A stretch of 64,000 nt of DNA from Linderina pennispora (GCF_002104995.1 NW_024468256.1:764001-828000); one strand, 5' to 3'; positions 9,888 to 19,735 are shown, counted from the first letter of the stretch. Translations and numbers: made by a program. Notes: generated by a model from the letters alone, not told the origin.

Positions 9888-10274
9888 ATGGATCGCAGCA
9901 AGGAGAGCTACTCAAGTAGCATGTGCTATGAAACTGTGCAAGAGATTATTGGTGAGCTTACTCAACATCTTAAGACACTGGATGACTATAAGGTCGATCT
10001 GACCATCAGGGCAATAAGACTAGTCCTCAAAGACCATAAGAGCCAAGAGCATCACTAGGTATACTAAGAACTCAACAACATTGACAAGCAATGTACCAAA
10101 ATGCAAGTTCAGCTAGAGGAGATTAAATAGTGTGCTGAGGTCATAAGCAGTACACCATATAAGTCTGACCCACCTATAGAAGCAACCAGCTCTAAGCAAG
10201 TTGAGATACCCTCTATGGAACTCAGCGAGATTCCTAAATAGCAGCCCCATATATGCCAATGCAATGAAGATAAT
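9888..10274 (+). pseudogene. Decayed ORF of unknown family
   Basis: From an ATG preceded by TATA-like boxes, one frame stays coding-like for about 385 bases without an indel but carries four stops (TAG at 10056, then TAA, TAG, TAG). All four could be explained by C-to-T change in CAR glutamine codons; two follow a Lys codon. The peptide begins MDRSKESYSSSMCYETVQEI and contains a helical stretch GELTQHLKTLDDYKVDL. It might be a retrotransposon gag-like or host gene remnant, and I do not recognise it. It runs directly into a truncated terminal unit of the transposon family. Confidence 0.35.
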
Positions 10275-10422
10275 GGGGGTCATTCTTAGACTTATAAATT
10301 TTAGTAAATTATAATTATGTATGTTAGATATTCAATTAATTGTTTTTAGAGCAGATTTTTAATACTAGTTATTTTTATCATGGTGTATATTACTTATTGT
10401 GTCCAGAATGTTTTTGTGTGTA
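10275..10422 (+). repeat. B-type terminal unit, left half (truncated)
   Basis: Begins GGGGGTCATTC and matches, base for base with scattered changes, the first about 150 bp of the complete B units at 20635, 25891 and 14663, including a shared TGTGTCCAGAATG. It breaks where an old Tc1/mariner-like element begins (TA at 10421-10422). The right half is not present nearby. Confidence 0.75.
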
Positions 10423-10598
10423 TATTGAGTAGCAAAATTGAGTCACAAAATTTTTTTCAACTGTTTAATACTATATCTTCATCATCAGATAATGTAGATA
10501 TGTCCATTTGATATATGTTTGATGGGGCTTGACATAATATAAAAGTATGTAGTTAAATGTTCTCTAACTATTATGCCTCGCATAATATTGAAGCAATA
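10423..10598 (-). mobile_element. Old diverged Tc1/mariner-like copy, first fragment
   Basis: Matches one end of the complete 1.58 kb elements, including the strings AGCAAAATTGAGTCACAAAA and TTTTATACTATGTCAAG-like sequence, but is clearly diverged. Its terminal bases differ from the young copies only by C-to-T and G-to-A changes (CACTGAGCGGC becomes TATTGAGTAGC). It stops at the ATA where element 1 begins, and its continuation resumes at 20292 on the far side of element 1. Confidence 0.8.
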
Positions 10599-10994
10599 GG
10601 AGGCCATTCACAAATAAGAAAGTTTAAAGAAACTTAATATCTTATATCAGAATAACCAAGTATTAAATAACAAATCAATTACTAGCAGTTGAAAAATATT
10701 TTAAAAATCAGAATGTTTAGTGATGGCCAAAAAGATTTTAGCAACTAGATTAACTAATAAACAAAAATATAAGAACAGATGCTTCTCCGAAACCCCCTTC
10801 GGCATCCTGAAAAATTTCAGTTGATTTCTTATGACCCAGCCTGTATCTCAGTAGAAGCATATTAATTGTGTATCAACTGAAATTTTTCAGGATGCCGAAG
10901 GGGGTTTCGGAGAAGTTCAAAAAAAACAAAAGAACAAAAAGTTTTACAACTTCTAATTATTTTTTACCTAGTTTAGTGATTATGAATGACCTCC
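10599..10994. repeat. A-type fold-back terminal unit, left end of element 1
   Basis: 396 bp, starting GGAGGCCATTC and ending GAATGACCTCC. The centre is a near-perfect inverted repeat of about 43 bp per arm, with the GC-rich core CCGAAACCCCCTTCGG next to GGCATCCTGAAAAATTTCAG and a spacer of about 60 bp. The outer flanks of the two arms differ, so only the hairpin and the extreme ends are symmetric. A further 21 bp copy of the terminus follows at 10995-11015. Confidence 0.85.
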
Positions 10995-11015
10995 TAGTGA
11001 TTGTGAATGACCTCC

Positions 11016-11280
11016 AAATACTGCCATTTTAAAACATCATGTTCTAGTCATCAAGTCATTATCATCCTATTTATAAATATTTTTCTAATACCAAGCAATT
11101 ATATATATCATCAATTTTAGAAAGAATCAAATTATGCCATTTTAAAAAATCATAATAAATTCATCAAGTTGTTAGAATCCCATCTGTAATTAATAGATAT
11201 GCACCAAGCTATCATATATGTCATCAATTTTAGAAAGCATCAAACTGTGCTATTTTAAAACATTAAATATACAAGTCATA
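11016..11280. repeat. Imperfect tandem repeat derived from the transposase 3' end
   Basis: Two to three imperfect copies of about 110 bp, each with CATCAATTTTAGA and a GCYATTTTAAAA box. The same motifs occur at the transposase C-terminal codons and 3' tail (12300-12400 on this arm), so the array appears to be amplified from that tail. The mirror copy lies at 19730-19975. Confidence 0.6.
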
Positions 11281-11880
11281 TATGAATATGCATAATACAG
11301 TAAATGTTCTTAGAAGAGTTGATGATAATATATCTATTGTTCTAAATCTAAGAAATTACTTCTGGTCTATATATCCTATATCTAAGCAATATCACACTTT
11401 TGACAAGATGTGATTAGTTTACTATTAAGAGATGCATATTAGTTAGATAGACAGAATGTACTCAAATAAGCAAATAATATGATTTGTCTATAAGAAATAT
11501 CTGCAGTGTAGTTTCTATAGGTGAACAAAAGATCAATATACTAACAATAGTAATTGAAGATGCCATACTAGATGAAATATAGGTAATAATTATATAAGAA
11601 TCTAGATCTTAAGCCTTTAGTAAAGAGTTGCTCATATTGTTCTCTATTTCAGTAATGGTTTTGTAGTTACATATTATGCACTCTGTATATTCAGAGGACA
11701 TTGCTACTACTATTTAGATATTCATATTAATAGGAGAGATATATAGCCAACTCATATTTAGATACCAGATGATAGTTCTTTTGGAAAAGCAATTACTCTA
11801 TAGAAAGGAATAATACACCAACAAATATATCTAAGAGTTGTAAGTGAGGGCTACAGAATGGTCACAGTTATATAACTACC
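11281..11880 (+). pseudogene. Degraded C-terminal part of the big ORF (left arm)
   Basis: Translation in the frame through VLRRVDDN, RNYFWSIYP and KQYHTFDKM aligns with the corresponding part of the intact big ORF at 24265-25899, but stops follow and the rest is broken. It is closer to that ORF than to the copy at 15483. It ends against the small gene's stop at 11884, keeping the convergent arrangement of the module. The same remnant is inverted at 19111-19735. Confidence 0.7.
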
Positions 11881-11883
11881 ATT

Positions 11884-12123
11884 TTAAAACATATTATATG
11901 CTACCATCCACTCCATATATCTATGGGAATTTTGACACACTTCATATATATGTTCAACCTTTATCTCATAAAAAGTTCCACTAAGTTGGATCCAATTATG
12001 CACTTGGAATGCTAAGCCAGCACTCATGTTAAAGTCATGGATAAGCACTAAAGTTAGCATGTCTCTTTCTTCAGTACTCAGATCAGCTATATGTTTCTTA
12101 AGGAAGTTATGGAATGATGGCAT
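11884..12123 (-). CDS. Small helical protein of the transposon module (left-arm copy)
   Basis: 79 residues, identical to the copy at 18868-19107. No known domain is recognised. Shared pattern with its relatives at 17129 and 24017: E(E)ER-x-(M/K)L, F(N/D)MS, a Trp-Ile pair, then V-x-H(I/V)-(Y/F)-x-VC and MVA near the C-terminus, ending in Phe. It is predicted mostly helical. The gene is convergent with the big-ORF remnant. Its transposase partner in this arm is incomplete. Confidence 0.65.
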   Translation of the reverse strand: MPSFHNFLKKHIADLSTEERDMLTLVLIHDFNMSAGLAFQVHNWIQLSGTFYEIKVEHIYEVCQNSHRYMEWMVAYNMF

Positions 12124-12348
12124 TTTCTAAAATTGATAATGAACCAGAGTTTTGTATCTTATCTTACCACCCATGAACAATCAATTATAAGAATTACAAG
12201 AGAAGGAGTAGAATGTGCATTAGATAATAAAGTTTTAAAAGTTCTAACTATCTTTTACAAATTTAGCAGTTGTGAATACCCTCCATATTGAACAATATTG
12301 ATAAGAACTAGCTATTTTAAAATCAAGTAGCTAGCATCATATCTGTTG

Positions 12349-14630
12349 TTACCCCATATCTACAAAGCAGTCATAGTTGTCATCAATTTTAGATTGTAGA
12401 AATCTATTTTGTAGTTCAACCATTGATGCTTCAAACTCAACCTTTTGAGGTAAAGTATATGTTGGTTCCATTTGTGTTGATCTTTCATTGTGTGATTCAG
12501 GATAGTCAAAGTTTGTCATAACCCAGAGAGTATGATGGTGTTCTACTTGCACATCACTGTTTGCTAGTATTTTCTTCATATTATATAATACACAGCACAG
12601 TTTCATTTGCACATTGTAAACATTCTTATTCTTTACTCGAACAATCTCCTTACACTGAGCAGCAAAATTGAGTCACAAAAATCAAAAGCATCGAAAATCT
12701 TAAATAATTTCTCTGAACGACGTTCATTGAATATGATAAAATTAAATCATGGTGTATGCCATGCACTAATCTATTTCTTGTAGTTGTGCGCCTATCGCTT
12801 TTGAAATAAGTGAGAAACTAACTTTTTAAAAATATAAATTTTTGACTCAATTTTGCCCACAAAATTCGTCGATTATTTTCTCAATAACTAACATAGCCAC
12901 CATAGGTTCTTTTGACCGCAGCGATACGCACAGGCATCGAGTTCACTAATCACAAATAAACAGTTTCATTTACTTACCTATTTATAATTTCTTAGGCCAA
13001 CGCAATATAGGTGCCAAATATGATGAATTTTGACTTTTATCAGATCTTACTCATAATGAAGCCCTATAAGTGAGTAGCGTATCGTATCTAGGGGACTACA
13101 CTGATCATCATACAGTAGAAACAGTATACATATCTAGCCTACTTATAGCCCTATTTGCTATTTATGTGATGATGACTTCTTTAGATATAATCTTTGCACT
13201 CTCCTACTGCTTATCATAGGTATGTAACCAAGGAAAGATATATACCATCATATGCACACTGGTCAGTGTGCCACATCCCCTCAACTAGGGAAGCAATGGC
13301 CATAGCTGTATAGAGATACACTACTCTAAACTAAGAATATACTTTTTCTGATTTTCTTAGAATCTCGATTTCTTCCCAGTGTTCACAGAATAGAGCACTT
13401 TCATTAGGATATTTCATTCCCATAGTCACCTATGGGGCATATGCTTTGTATAGTAAGTACATTTGATTTGATCTAATATGTTTTTGATCGTAAGAAGCTG
13501 CTTAAAGAAGGATTAAGAAAGTTGCAAAATTTGTGATTCAGATTAAATGGCTTATCATTAGGCACAGAGATTACATATAGATATCTCATAGCATAGAGCA
13601 GGTAGCCACAGTAGTAATCTCTCTACCTATGTATATATTGTTACTATAAAAAATCAACTCATAGAATTACATTGCTTCAATAGAGAGCTTAAGCATAGTT
13701 GTACATCATTTATAGTTGATTACTCCTTCAGTGAACTAGCTATCAAACTCATTTCTTGTCATCGTTGAGTACTAATCATGCGAATATCATCTATGCAATC
13801 AACATCTATAAGAGTGATGGCAGCGCTGAAGCGTTGATCATTTCCTTCATAATTTTTCTTCACATATTGATTACATGATAGTACCATGCGTAGTTGAGCA
13901 ACGTTGTGGACGAGATATTATTATTGAAGAGCGAGTGCAACAGAGTTATGGGTAGTGATTTCACATTATTCGAAAAAAGATAAGGTATAGAAATGGCAGT
14001 ATGAAGTCAAAGTGAGTCAAATTTTTGCCTCTCCAATTTTTCTACTTTTTTACGATTGCTTCGATATCATGCGAGGTACAACAGTTAGAGAACATGTAAC
14101 TACATACTTTTATACTATGTCAAGCCCTATCACACATATATCGAATGGAAGTATCTATGTTATCTGATGGCAATGATAGAGCATCAAAAAGTTGAAAAAA
14201 AATTTTATGACTCAATTTTGCCGCTCAGTGTATTTGACAACCTTTTGAATGTTGTTCCTAGTTCTCCAAATGTGTTTTCTACCATAGAACGGAATGACCC
14301 AAGATGGGAATTGTACTCTACTTCTGCTTCTAGTAAGTTTACCCCTCTCTGCTTTCTAATTGGCAAACAAAAGTTATGCATTCCAAAGTCCTCCTGCTCT
14401 TCTTCCTCTGTCATCTCTTGAAGAACACTCTGTGGATAGCCACCATCAAGCACAATACAATCTATAGGAGATATCCACTTTAGTAATCCCATGTTTTTAA
14501 TCATCCTTGAATCTGGATTATCTCTACAGTCTTCTGTAGGTGAAACAAGTAGAACCATTCCATTTATATCAATGCAAACTTGTGTATGATATCCTGATTT
14601 CTTCAACTAGAAGGAATAGAGATCTGGTTT
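12349..14630 (-). pseudogene. Transposase C-terminal half, inverted copy split by a Tc1 element
   Basis: Two pieces (14630-14233 and 12650-12349) reproduce the C-terminal half of the transposase at 17412-18641. The last 87 residues are identical. They are separated only by the Tc1-like element at 12653-14230 with its duplicated TA. The 14233-14630 piece carries one TAG where the intact gene has AAG (Lys, in YSFKLKKSG). The N-terminal half is absent: the arm ends at 14630, where an A-type unit begins. Confidence 0.85.
12653..14230. mobile_element. Tc1/mariner-like element, copy 1
   Basis: 1578 bp with inverted ends CACTGAGC(A/G)GCAAAATTGA, inserted at a TA that is duplicated (12651-12652 and 14231-14232). 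The empty site is visible in the intact transposase gene at 18341 onward, so the boundaries are exact. A second inner motif TTTTTGACTCAATTTTGCC lies about 190 bp inside the left end, like the paired repeats of Tc1/Tc3 relatives. No intact transposase: an 82-codon frame seen in copy 2 is broken by stops here. Confidence 0.85.
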
Positions 14631-15491
14631 GGAGGTTATTCACAATCACTAAACTAAGTAAAGGGGGTCATTCCTGGACTTGTAAATTTTAGTTATTTGC
14701 AATTTTGTTAGATAGATATTTGAATAATCGTTTTCAGAACTATTTTTTGCTACTAATTATTTTTTCTATAGTTATTATTTGTTATTGTGTCCAGAATGTT
14801 TTTGTGTGTATAATTGATTTTAAAAATACAAATATTTTTTTTGCCATTTCACCCAAACCGCCATCAGCATCTTGGAAAAGTTTCAGTGAACATAATTTCA
14901 ACCAGAAAGAAAAACTTTGCATATTTGGGGTTAATTATCATTGGGCAACAAAAGTCAATATCTCAATAGATGTGGCTAAGCAACCATAAGGAAATTATGT
15001 TCACTGAAACTTTTCCAAGATGCCAATGGCAGTTTGGGTGAAATTTTTATTTCACTGAAATTGCTAATAGTTCCAGCATGCATAAATAGTTAATGGGCAG
15101 ATAAGTATCTCTATATAACCCCCAAAAAATAATTAGAAGTTGTAAAACTTTTTGTTCTTCTGTTTTTTTTTGAACTTCTCCGAAACCCCCTTCGGCATCC
15201 TGAAAAATTTCAGTTGATACACAATTAATATGCTTCTACTGAGATAGAGGCTGCATCCCGAGAAATCAACTGAAATTTTTCAGGATGCTGAAGGGGGTTT
15301 CAGAGAAGCATCTATTCTTATATTTTTATTTATTAGTTACTCTAGTTGCTAAAATCTTTTTGGCCATCACTAAACATTCTGATTTTTAAAATATTTCTCA
15401 ACTGCTAGTAATTGATTTGTTACTTAATAATTGGTTATTCTGATATAAGATATTAAGTTTCTTTAAACTTTCTTATTTGTGAATGGCCTCC
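14631..15491. repeat. A-type fold-back unit, internal, carrying a nested B unit
   Basis: Starts GGAGGTTATTCACAATC and ends GTGAATGGCCTCC, in the opposite orientation to the unit at 10599. Removing the B unit at 14663-15123 and one AAA restores the A sequence seen at 19997. Its last nine bases (15483-15491) are the first three codons of the big ORF that follows. It sits at the join between the left inverted arm and the core module. Confidence 0.82.
14663..15123. repeat. B-type fold-back unit nested in an A unit
   Basis: 461 bp, starts GGGGGTCATTCCTGG and ends in CCCCC, with AAA on both sides (14660-14662 and 15124-15126) as a 3-bp target duplication against the uninterrupted A unit. It contains an inverted pair around CCATCAGCATCTTGGAAAAG. 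The insertion shows that B units can move on their own, as non-autonomous elements. Confidence 0.8.
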
Positions 15492-17126
15492 TTAAGAGTA
15501 CATCTTAACTCCCTTTTGGGACTTGAGTTGAAGAATAGAGATAATATGCCTGATATATCTGATGCAAGATATACTAGTAATGGCATTGAACAGCAAGGAT
15601 TTGTTCAGCAATCTGATATCTTTATGGATTCATGTGTTGTTGAGATTCCTGACTCATATACTCTAATGGATCAACTTCACAATATTACTCCTTTTGATAG
15701 ATTGCATAGAGTATTTGGTGATGGTTATAGTTTTAAATATATAAGATGCAGCACAAGTGTGACAAATGGTAATGTCTCTGTGTATAAAGTATCTGCTCCA
15801 AATGTTGCAATAGCTGATCCTCCACTAACTGATATCTTTCTTAGGATGCATCAAGAACATGTATTTCTTCAAAACTATGATATTACAATGGATTGTCTAA
15901 ATATTTCTTCTAGAGCTATTGTTAAGGAATTTCTTCTTGATAATGGAATTAGTAGCAAAGATATTCTTGATGATGAAAATAAAGTTGGAGCAAACTGTAT
16001 TAGCTGGTTTACTGAAGAAGATGAGATAAGAATAAGGAACAAGTAGTATAATAAATTTGTTCAACTCTTAGAAAGTGGTGAAGTTCACAATCAACTTACT
16101 TCTAAGCTATCAGAGCTAGTGATGCCAACTTCTCAGCAATTTGGTGAAACACTTGTTGCTTGTAGGAATGAAGGATTAATGAGACTTGAGCTTACTGTTC
16201 ACTCTCCTGAGTTGAAGGAAGTAGAATGGAACACAAACTTAATTGTCAATACTCTTGAGTTTCTTTATAACTGCAGGACATTTGCAACATCTTATGAAAA
16301 GCAATGGATGGCACTAGTTGATCAGATTCATAACAAACATATGTTGTGTATTTACTTCCATAAAGAACATTCTCTTGGTTACTGCCATTGGTTCAATAAA
16401 ACAACTAAGTAGAAACAAGGAATAGCTAAAAAGTTGAAATAGAATGAGGATATGATGACTGTTGTTTCTAACCTCTCTTTTAATGGGCACCCAACTGTTC
16501 TTCTTACATATGCTACTAGTAGTGGTCCTCTTGAATCTGAAGTTGTTCTGAGAAGAGATATCACAAACATCACTATTGTTCCTAGTCAGAGAAATTCTTT
16601 CTGGCCTGTTGCTTCAAGACAAAGGCAACAGCACATATTTGCTGAAATAGGACTTATTAACTATCGTGGAATACATATTGATTGGTTAACAGCTCAGCAA
16701 GCAAGAGAGAAAGTTAGGCTTTCAACTCTCTCAATTGTTAGTGATAATACTGATGGTTTAGGAATAGATGACCTTCTTGCAGATATTAGCAATATTGAAC
16801 TTAATGATCTAGAACCTACATATTTAAGAGAAAATACTGATCTCAAGCCAGCTAGATATAAAGTTGCTTACAACATACTTCATGTTGGTGATGAGTTCTT
16901 AGTTAGTTATTACTTCCTATATACTTTTAGAGGATTACCTTCCTACTATCTAGATATTTCTATGATTCACAATGAAATAGTTAGTAGCACTCATACACTT
17001 ATCAAAGTACTGGCAAGTAGTCTATTTGGTGAATGTATTGCTTCTGTTATTGGCCAACCAAATCAAGAAGTGGTGCTTAAAGTAACTAGAATTCATATTT
17101 GTATTATCCATACTGAGAGGATCTAG
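15483..17126 (+). pseudogene. Big ORF of the module, copy with three in-frame TAG codons
   Basis: A 547-codon frame with no indel but TAG at 16044, 16410 and 16440, aligning along its whole length with the intact 544-residue protein at 24265-25899. Conserved blocks: LQNYDITMDC(L/M)NISSR, NCISWFT, YNKF-x-QLLESGEV, and a CRN-x-G(L)-x-R-(I/L)EL block. At the three TAG sites the intact copy has Ile, Lys and Thr. The ATG lies inside the terminal GAATGGCCTCC of the A unit. The final TAG is followed two codons later by TAA. It is either a pseudogene or decoded by TAG readthrough. Function is unknown. Confidence 0.6.
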
Positions 17127-17128
17127 TT

Positions 17129-17368
17129 TTAAAATGGGCAGTTGGCAACCATTACTTCCATATCTGCACAACTGTAGTTGCATACATCAAACACATGCTT
17201 AATACTAACACCCCTATCTTCTGAAACATTCTTAATCCATGCTCTGATGTACACTGTTAATTTTCTGCTCATATTGAAATTTCTGCTAAGTAGTTGGACT
17301 AGCTTTTCTCTCTCTTCCTCATCTAGCTCAGAAAGTTGAGTGTTGAAGAACTTATAGAATAGGCCCAT
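17129..17368 (-). CDS. Small helical protein of the transposon module (diverged copy)
   Basis: 79 residues from MGLFYKFFNTQL; an upstream in-frame ATG at 17383 would give 84. The first start aligns better with the relatives at 18868 and 24017. Conserved: EEERE, FNMS, a Trp-Ile pair, IKHVFDVC, MEVMVA, and a final Phe. Its TTTTAA stop overlaps the end of the convergent big ORF. It is divergent from the transposase, with only about 40 bp between the two start codons, implying a very compact shared promoter. Function is unknown; a DNA-binding or transposase-accessory role is only a guess from context. Confidence 0.7.
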   Translation of the reverse strand: MGLFYKFFNTQLSELDEEEREKLVQLLSRNFNMSRKLTVYIRAWIKNVSEDRGVSIKHVFDVCNYSCADMEVMVANCPF

Positions 17369-17411
17369 TATAATAAATGACAACTTTTAAATTTATTAGT
17401 ACATCGCACAG

Positions 17412-18641
17412 ATGAATCATCAATTACAAGAACTCAGAGAAAAGGAATATCATAAGCTCTACACAAATAAGTGGAAATTTTTGAATGATGACTGGGTAGT
17501 TCTTAAGCATACAAAATATCACAGAAGTGAAGTTTGTGAAGTAAGAGAAATCAAACTTATAAAGGATACACTTCTTAAACATCTAGGGATGATTCCTGTT
17601 TTCTTCTTTCTGAATGTTTTGTTTGGCTGCACTCATTATCTATGTCCTTACAGAAGTATAGAAAAAGGATTGCTTATCTTATACCAACTTGTAGAAGGAT
17701 TGTCAATCAATGAAATGGAAAGATTCCTTCCAAGAAGCAGCTATCAAGTTATTCATAATATGTTCTACATTTCTGAAATGCAAGATTTGAATAAGAAGCT
17801 AATATTCTATCTGCAAACAATGTTTTCTACTCCAGAGCTACGACTACTTGCAGCAAAGATGCAGAATCCTCATGGGTTTAAACATATAACACTAATGTTA
17901 GATGGCCATGACTCAAGAGCTCTACACAATGGTGCATACAAACCAGGACTTTATTCCTTCAAGTTGAAGAAATCAGGATATCGTACACAAGTTTGCATTG
18001 ATATAAATGGAATGGTTCTACTTGTTTCACCAACAGAAGACTGTAGAGATAATCCAGATTCAAGAATGATTAAAAACATGGGATTATTAAAGAGGATATC
18101 CCCTATAGATTGTATTGTGCTTGATGGTGGCTATCCACAGAGTGTACTTCAAGAGATGACAGAGGAAGAAGAGCAGGAGGACTTTGGAATGCATAACTTT
18201 TGTTTGCCAATTAGAAAGCAGAGAGGGGTAAACTTACTAGAAGCAGAAGTAGAGTACAATTCCCATCTTGGATCATTCCGTTCTATGGTAGAAAACACAT
18301 TTGGAGAACTAGGAACAACATTCAAAAGGTTGTCAAATAAGGAGATTGTTCGAGTAAAGAATAAGAATGTTTACAATGTGCAAATGAAACTGTGCTGTGT
18401 ATTATATAATATGAAGAAAATACTAGCAAACAGTGATGTGCAAGTAGAACACCATCATACTCTCTGGGTTATGACAAACTTTGACTATCCTGAATCACAC
18501 AATGAAAGATCAACACAAATGGAACCAACATATACTTTACCTCAAAAGGTTGAGTTTGAAGCATCAATGGTTGAACTACAAAATAGATTTCTACAATCTA
18601 AAATTGATGACAACTATGACTGCTTTGTAGATATGGGGTAA
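17412..18641 (+). CDS. DDE_Tnp_4 (PIF/Harbinger-like) transposase, intact
   Basis: 409 residues, uninterrupted, start ATG at MNHQLQELREKEYHK. The catalytic triad is visible: Asp164 in LMLDGHDSR, Asp238 in IVLDGGYPQ, Glu294 in MVENTFGEL followed by FKRLSN. These match the DDE_4 nuclease pattern, with the intervening YSFKLKKSGYRTQVCIDING and SPTEDCRDNPDSR blocks. A helix-turn-helix-like stretch (about residues 82-118, GLSINEMERFLPRSSYQVI) precedes the catalytic core. Codon use is AT-rich, unlike the GC-rich host genes. Stop is TAA. It is probably the active or recently active enzyme of the family. Confidence 0.9.
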   Translation: MNHQLQELREKEYHKLYTNKWKFLNDDWVVLKHTKYHRSEVCEVREIKLIKDTLLKHLGMIPVFFFLNVLFGCTHYLCPYRSIEKGLLILYQLVEGLSINEMERFLPRSSYQVIHNMFYISEMQDLNKKLIFYLQTMFSTPELRLLAAKMQNPHGFKHITLMLDGHDSRALHNGAYKPGLYSFKLKKSGYRTQVCIDINGMVLLVSPTEDCRDNPDSRMIKNMGLLKRISPIDCIVLDGGYPQSVLQEMTEEEEQEDFGMHNFCLPIRKQRGVNLLEAEVEYNSHLGSFRSMVENTFGELGTTFKRLSNKEIVRVKNKNVYNVQMKLCCVLYNMKKILANSDVQVEHHHTLWVMTNFDYPESHNERSTQMEPTYTLPQKVEFEASMVELQNRFLQSKIDDNYDCFVDMG

Positions 18642-18867
18642 CAACAGATATGATGCTAGCTACTTGATTTTAAAATAGCTAGTTCTTATCAATATTGTTC
18701 AATATGGAGGGTATTCATAACTGCTAAATTTAGTAAAAGATAGTTAGAACTTTTAAAACTTTAATATCTAATGCACCTTCTACTCCTTCTCTTGTAATTC
18801 TTATAATTGATTGTTCATGGGTGGTAAGATAAGATACACAACTCTGGTTCATTATCAATTTTAGAAA
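18642..18867. repeat. Remnant of an A-type terminus between transposase and next small gene
   Basis: At about 18704 a GGAGGGTATTCATAACTGC string leads into TTTAGTAAAAGATAGTTAGAA, a clear diverged relative of the A terminus (GGAGGTCATTCACAATCAC then AGTAAAAAATAATTAG). Further on, bases near 18785-18825 resemble the 5' end of a transposase gene in reverse. So the core module once ended here, and a fragment of a second module follows. Confidence 0.55.
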
Positions 18868-19107
18868 ATGCCATCATTCCATAACTTCCTTAAGAAACAT
18901 ATAGCTGATCTGAGTACTGAAGAAAGAGACATGCTAACTTTAGTGCTTATCCATGACTTTAACATGAGTGCTGGCTTAGCATTCCAAGTGCATAATTGGA
19001 TCCAACTTAGTGGAACTTTTTATGAGATAAAGGTTGAACATATATATGAAGTATGTCAAAATTCCCATAGATATATGGAGTGGATGGTAGCATATAATAT
19101 GTTTTAA
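18868..19107 (+). CDS. Small helical protein of the transposon module (right-arm copy)
   Basis: 79 residues, ATG to TAA, identical to 11884-12123. It shares the ER-x-ML, FNMS, Trp-Ile, VEHIYEVC and MVAYNMF features described for the family. It lies downstream of, and in the same direction as, the intact transposase, but belongs to a second partial module: upstream bases resemble a lost divergent transposase start, and downstream lies a convergent big-ORF remnant. Confidence 0.65.
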   Translation: MPSFHNFLKKHIADLSTEERDMLTLVLIHDFNMSAGLAFQVHNWIQLSGTFYEIKVEHIYEVCQNSHRYMEWMVAYNMF

Positions 19108-19110
19108 AAT

Positions 19111-19735
19111 GGTAGTTATATAACTATGACCATTCTGTAGCCCTCACTTACAACTCTTAGATATATTTGTTGGTGTATTATTCCTTTCTATAGAGTAATT
19201 GCTTTTCCAAAAGAACTATCATCTGGTATCTAAATATGAGTTGGCTATATATATCTCCTATTAATATGAATATCTAAATAGTAGTAGGAATGTCCTCTGA
19301 ATATACAGAGTGCATAATATGTAACTACAAAACTATTACTGAAATAGAGAATAATATGAGCAACTCTTTACTAAAGGCTTAAGATCTAGATTCTCATATA
19401 AATATTGCCCTTATTTCATCTAGTATGGCATCTTCAATCACTGTTGTTAGTGCATTGATCTTTTGTTCACCTATAGAAACTACACCTCAGACATTTCTTA
19501 TAGACAAATCATATTATTTGCTTATTTGAGTACATTCTGTCTATCTAACTAATATGCATCTCTTAATAGTAAACTAATCACATCTTATCAAAAGTGTGAT
19601 ATTGCATAGATATAGGATATATAGACCAGAAGTAATTTCTCAGATTTAGAACAATAGATATATTATCATCAACTCTTCTAAGAACATTTACTGTATTAAG
19701 CATATTCTTATGTAACTTGTATATTTGATGTTTTA
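19111..19735 (-). pseudogene. Degraded C-terminal part of the big ORF (right arm)
   Basis: Inverted counterpart of 11281-11880, nearly identical. The reverse strand reads RVVSEGYRMV near the end, matching RVVSVGYRTI of the intact protein, then breaks into stops. It remains convergent with the small gene. Confidence 0.7.

Noticed and set aside
10777-10920. CRISPR-like or rho-independent terminator hairpin
   Set aside because: The inverted repeats belong to fold-back transposon units; there is no array of spaced direct repeats and the genome is eukaryotic.
15483-17126. Calling TAG = Gln recoding in the island
   Set aside because: Aligned residues at the TAG sites in the module genes are Ile, Lys, Thr and Tyr, not consistently Gln, and the big ORFs themselves end at TAG.
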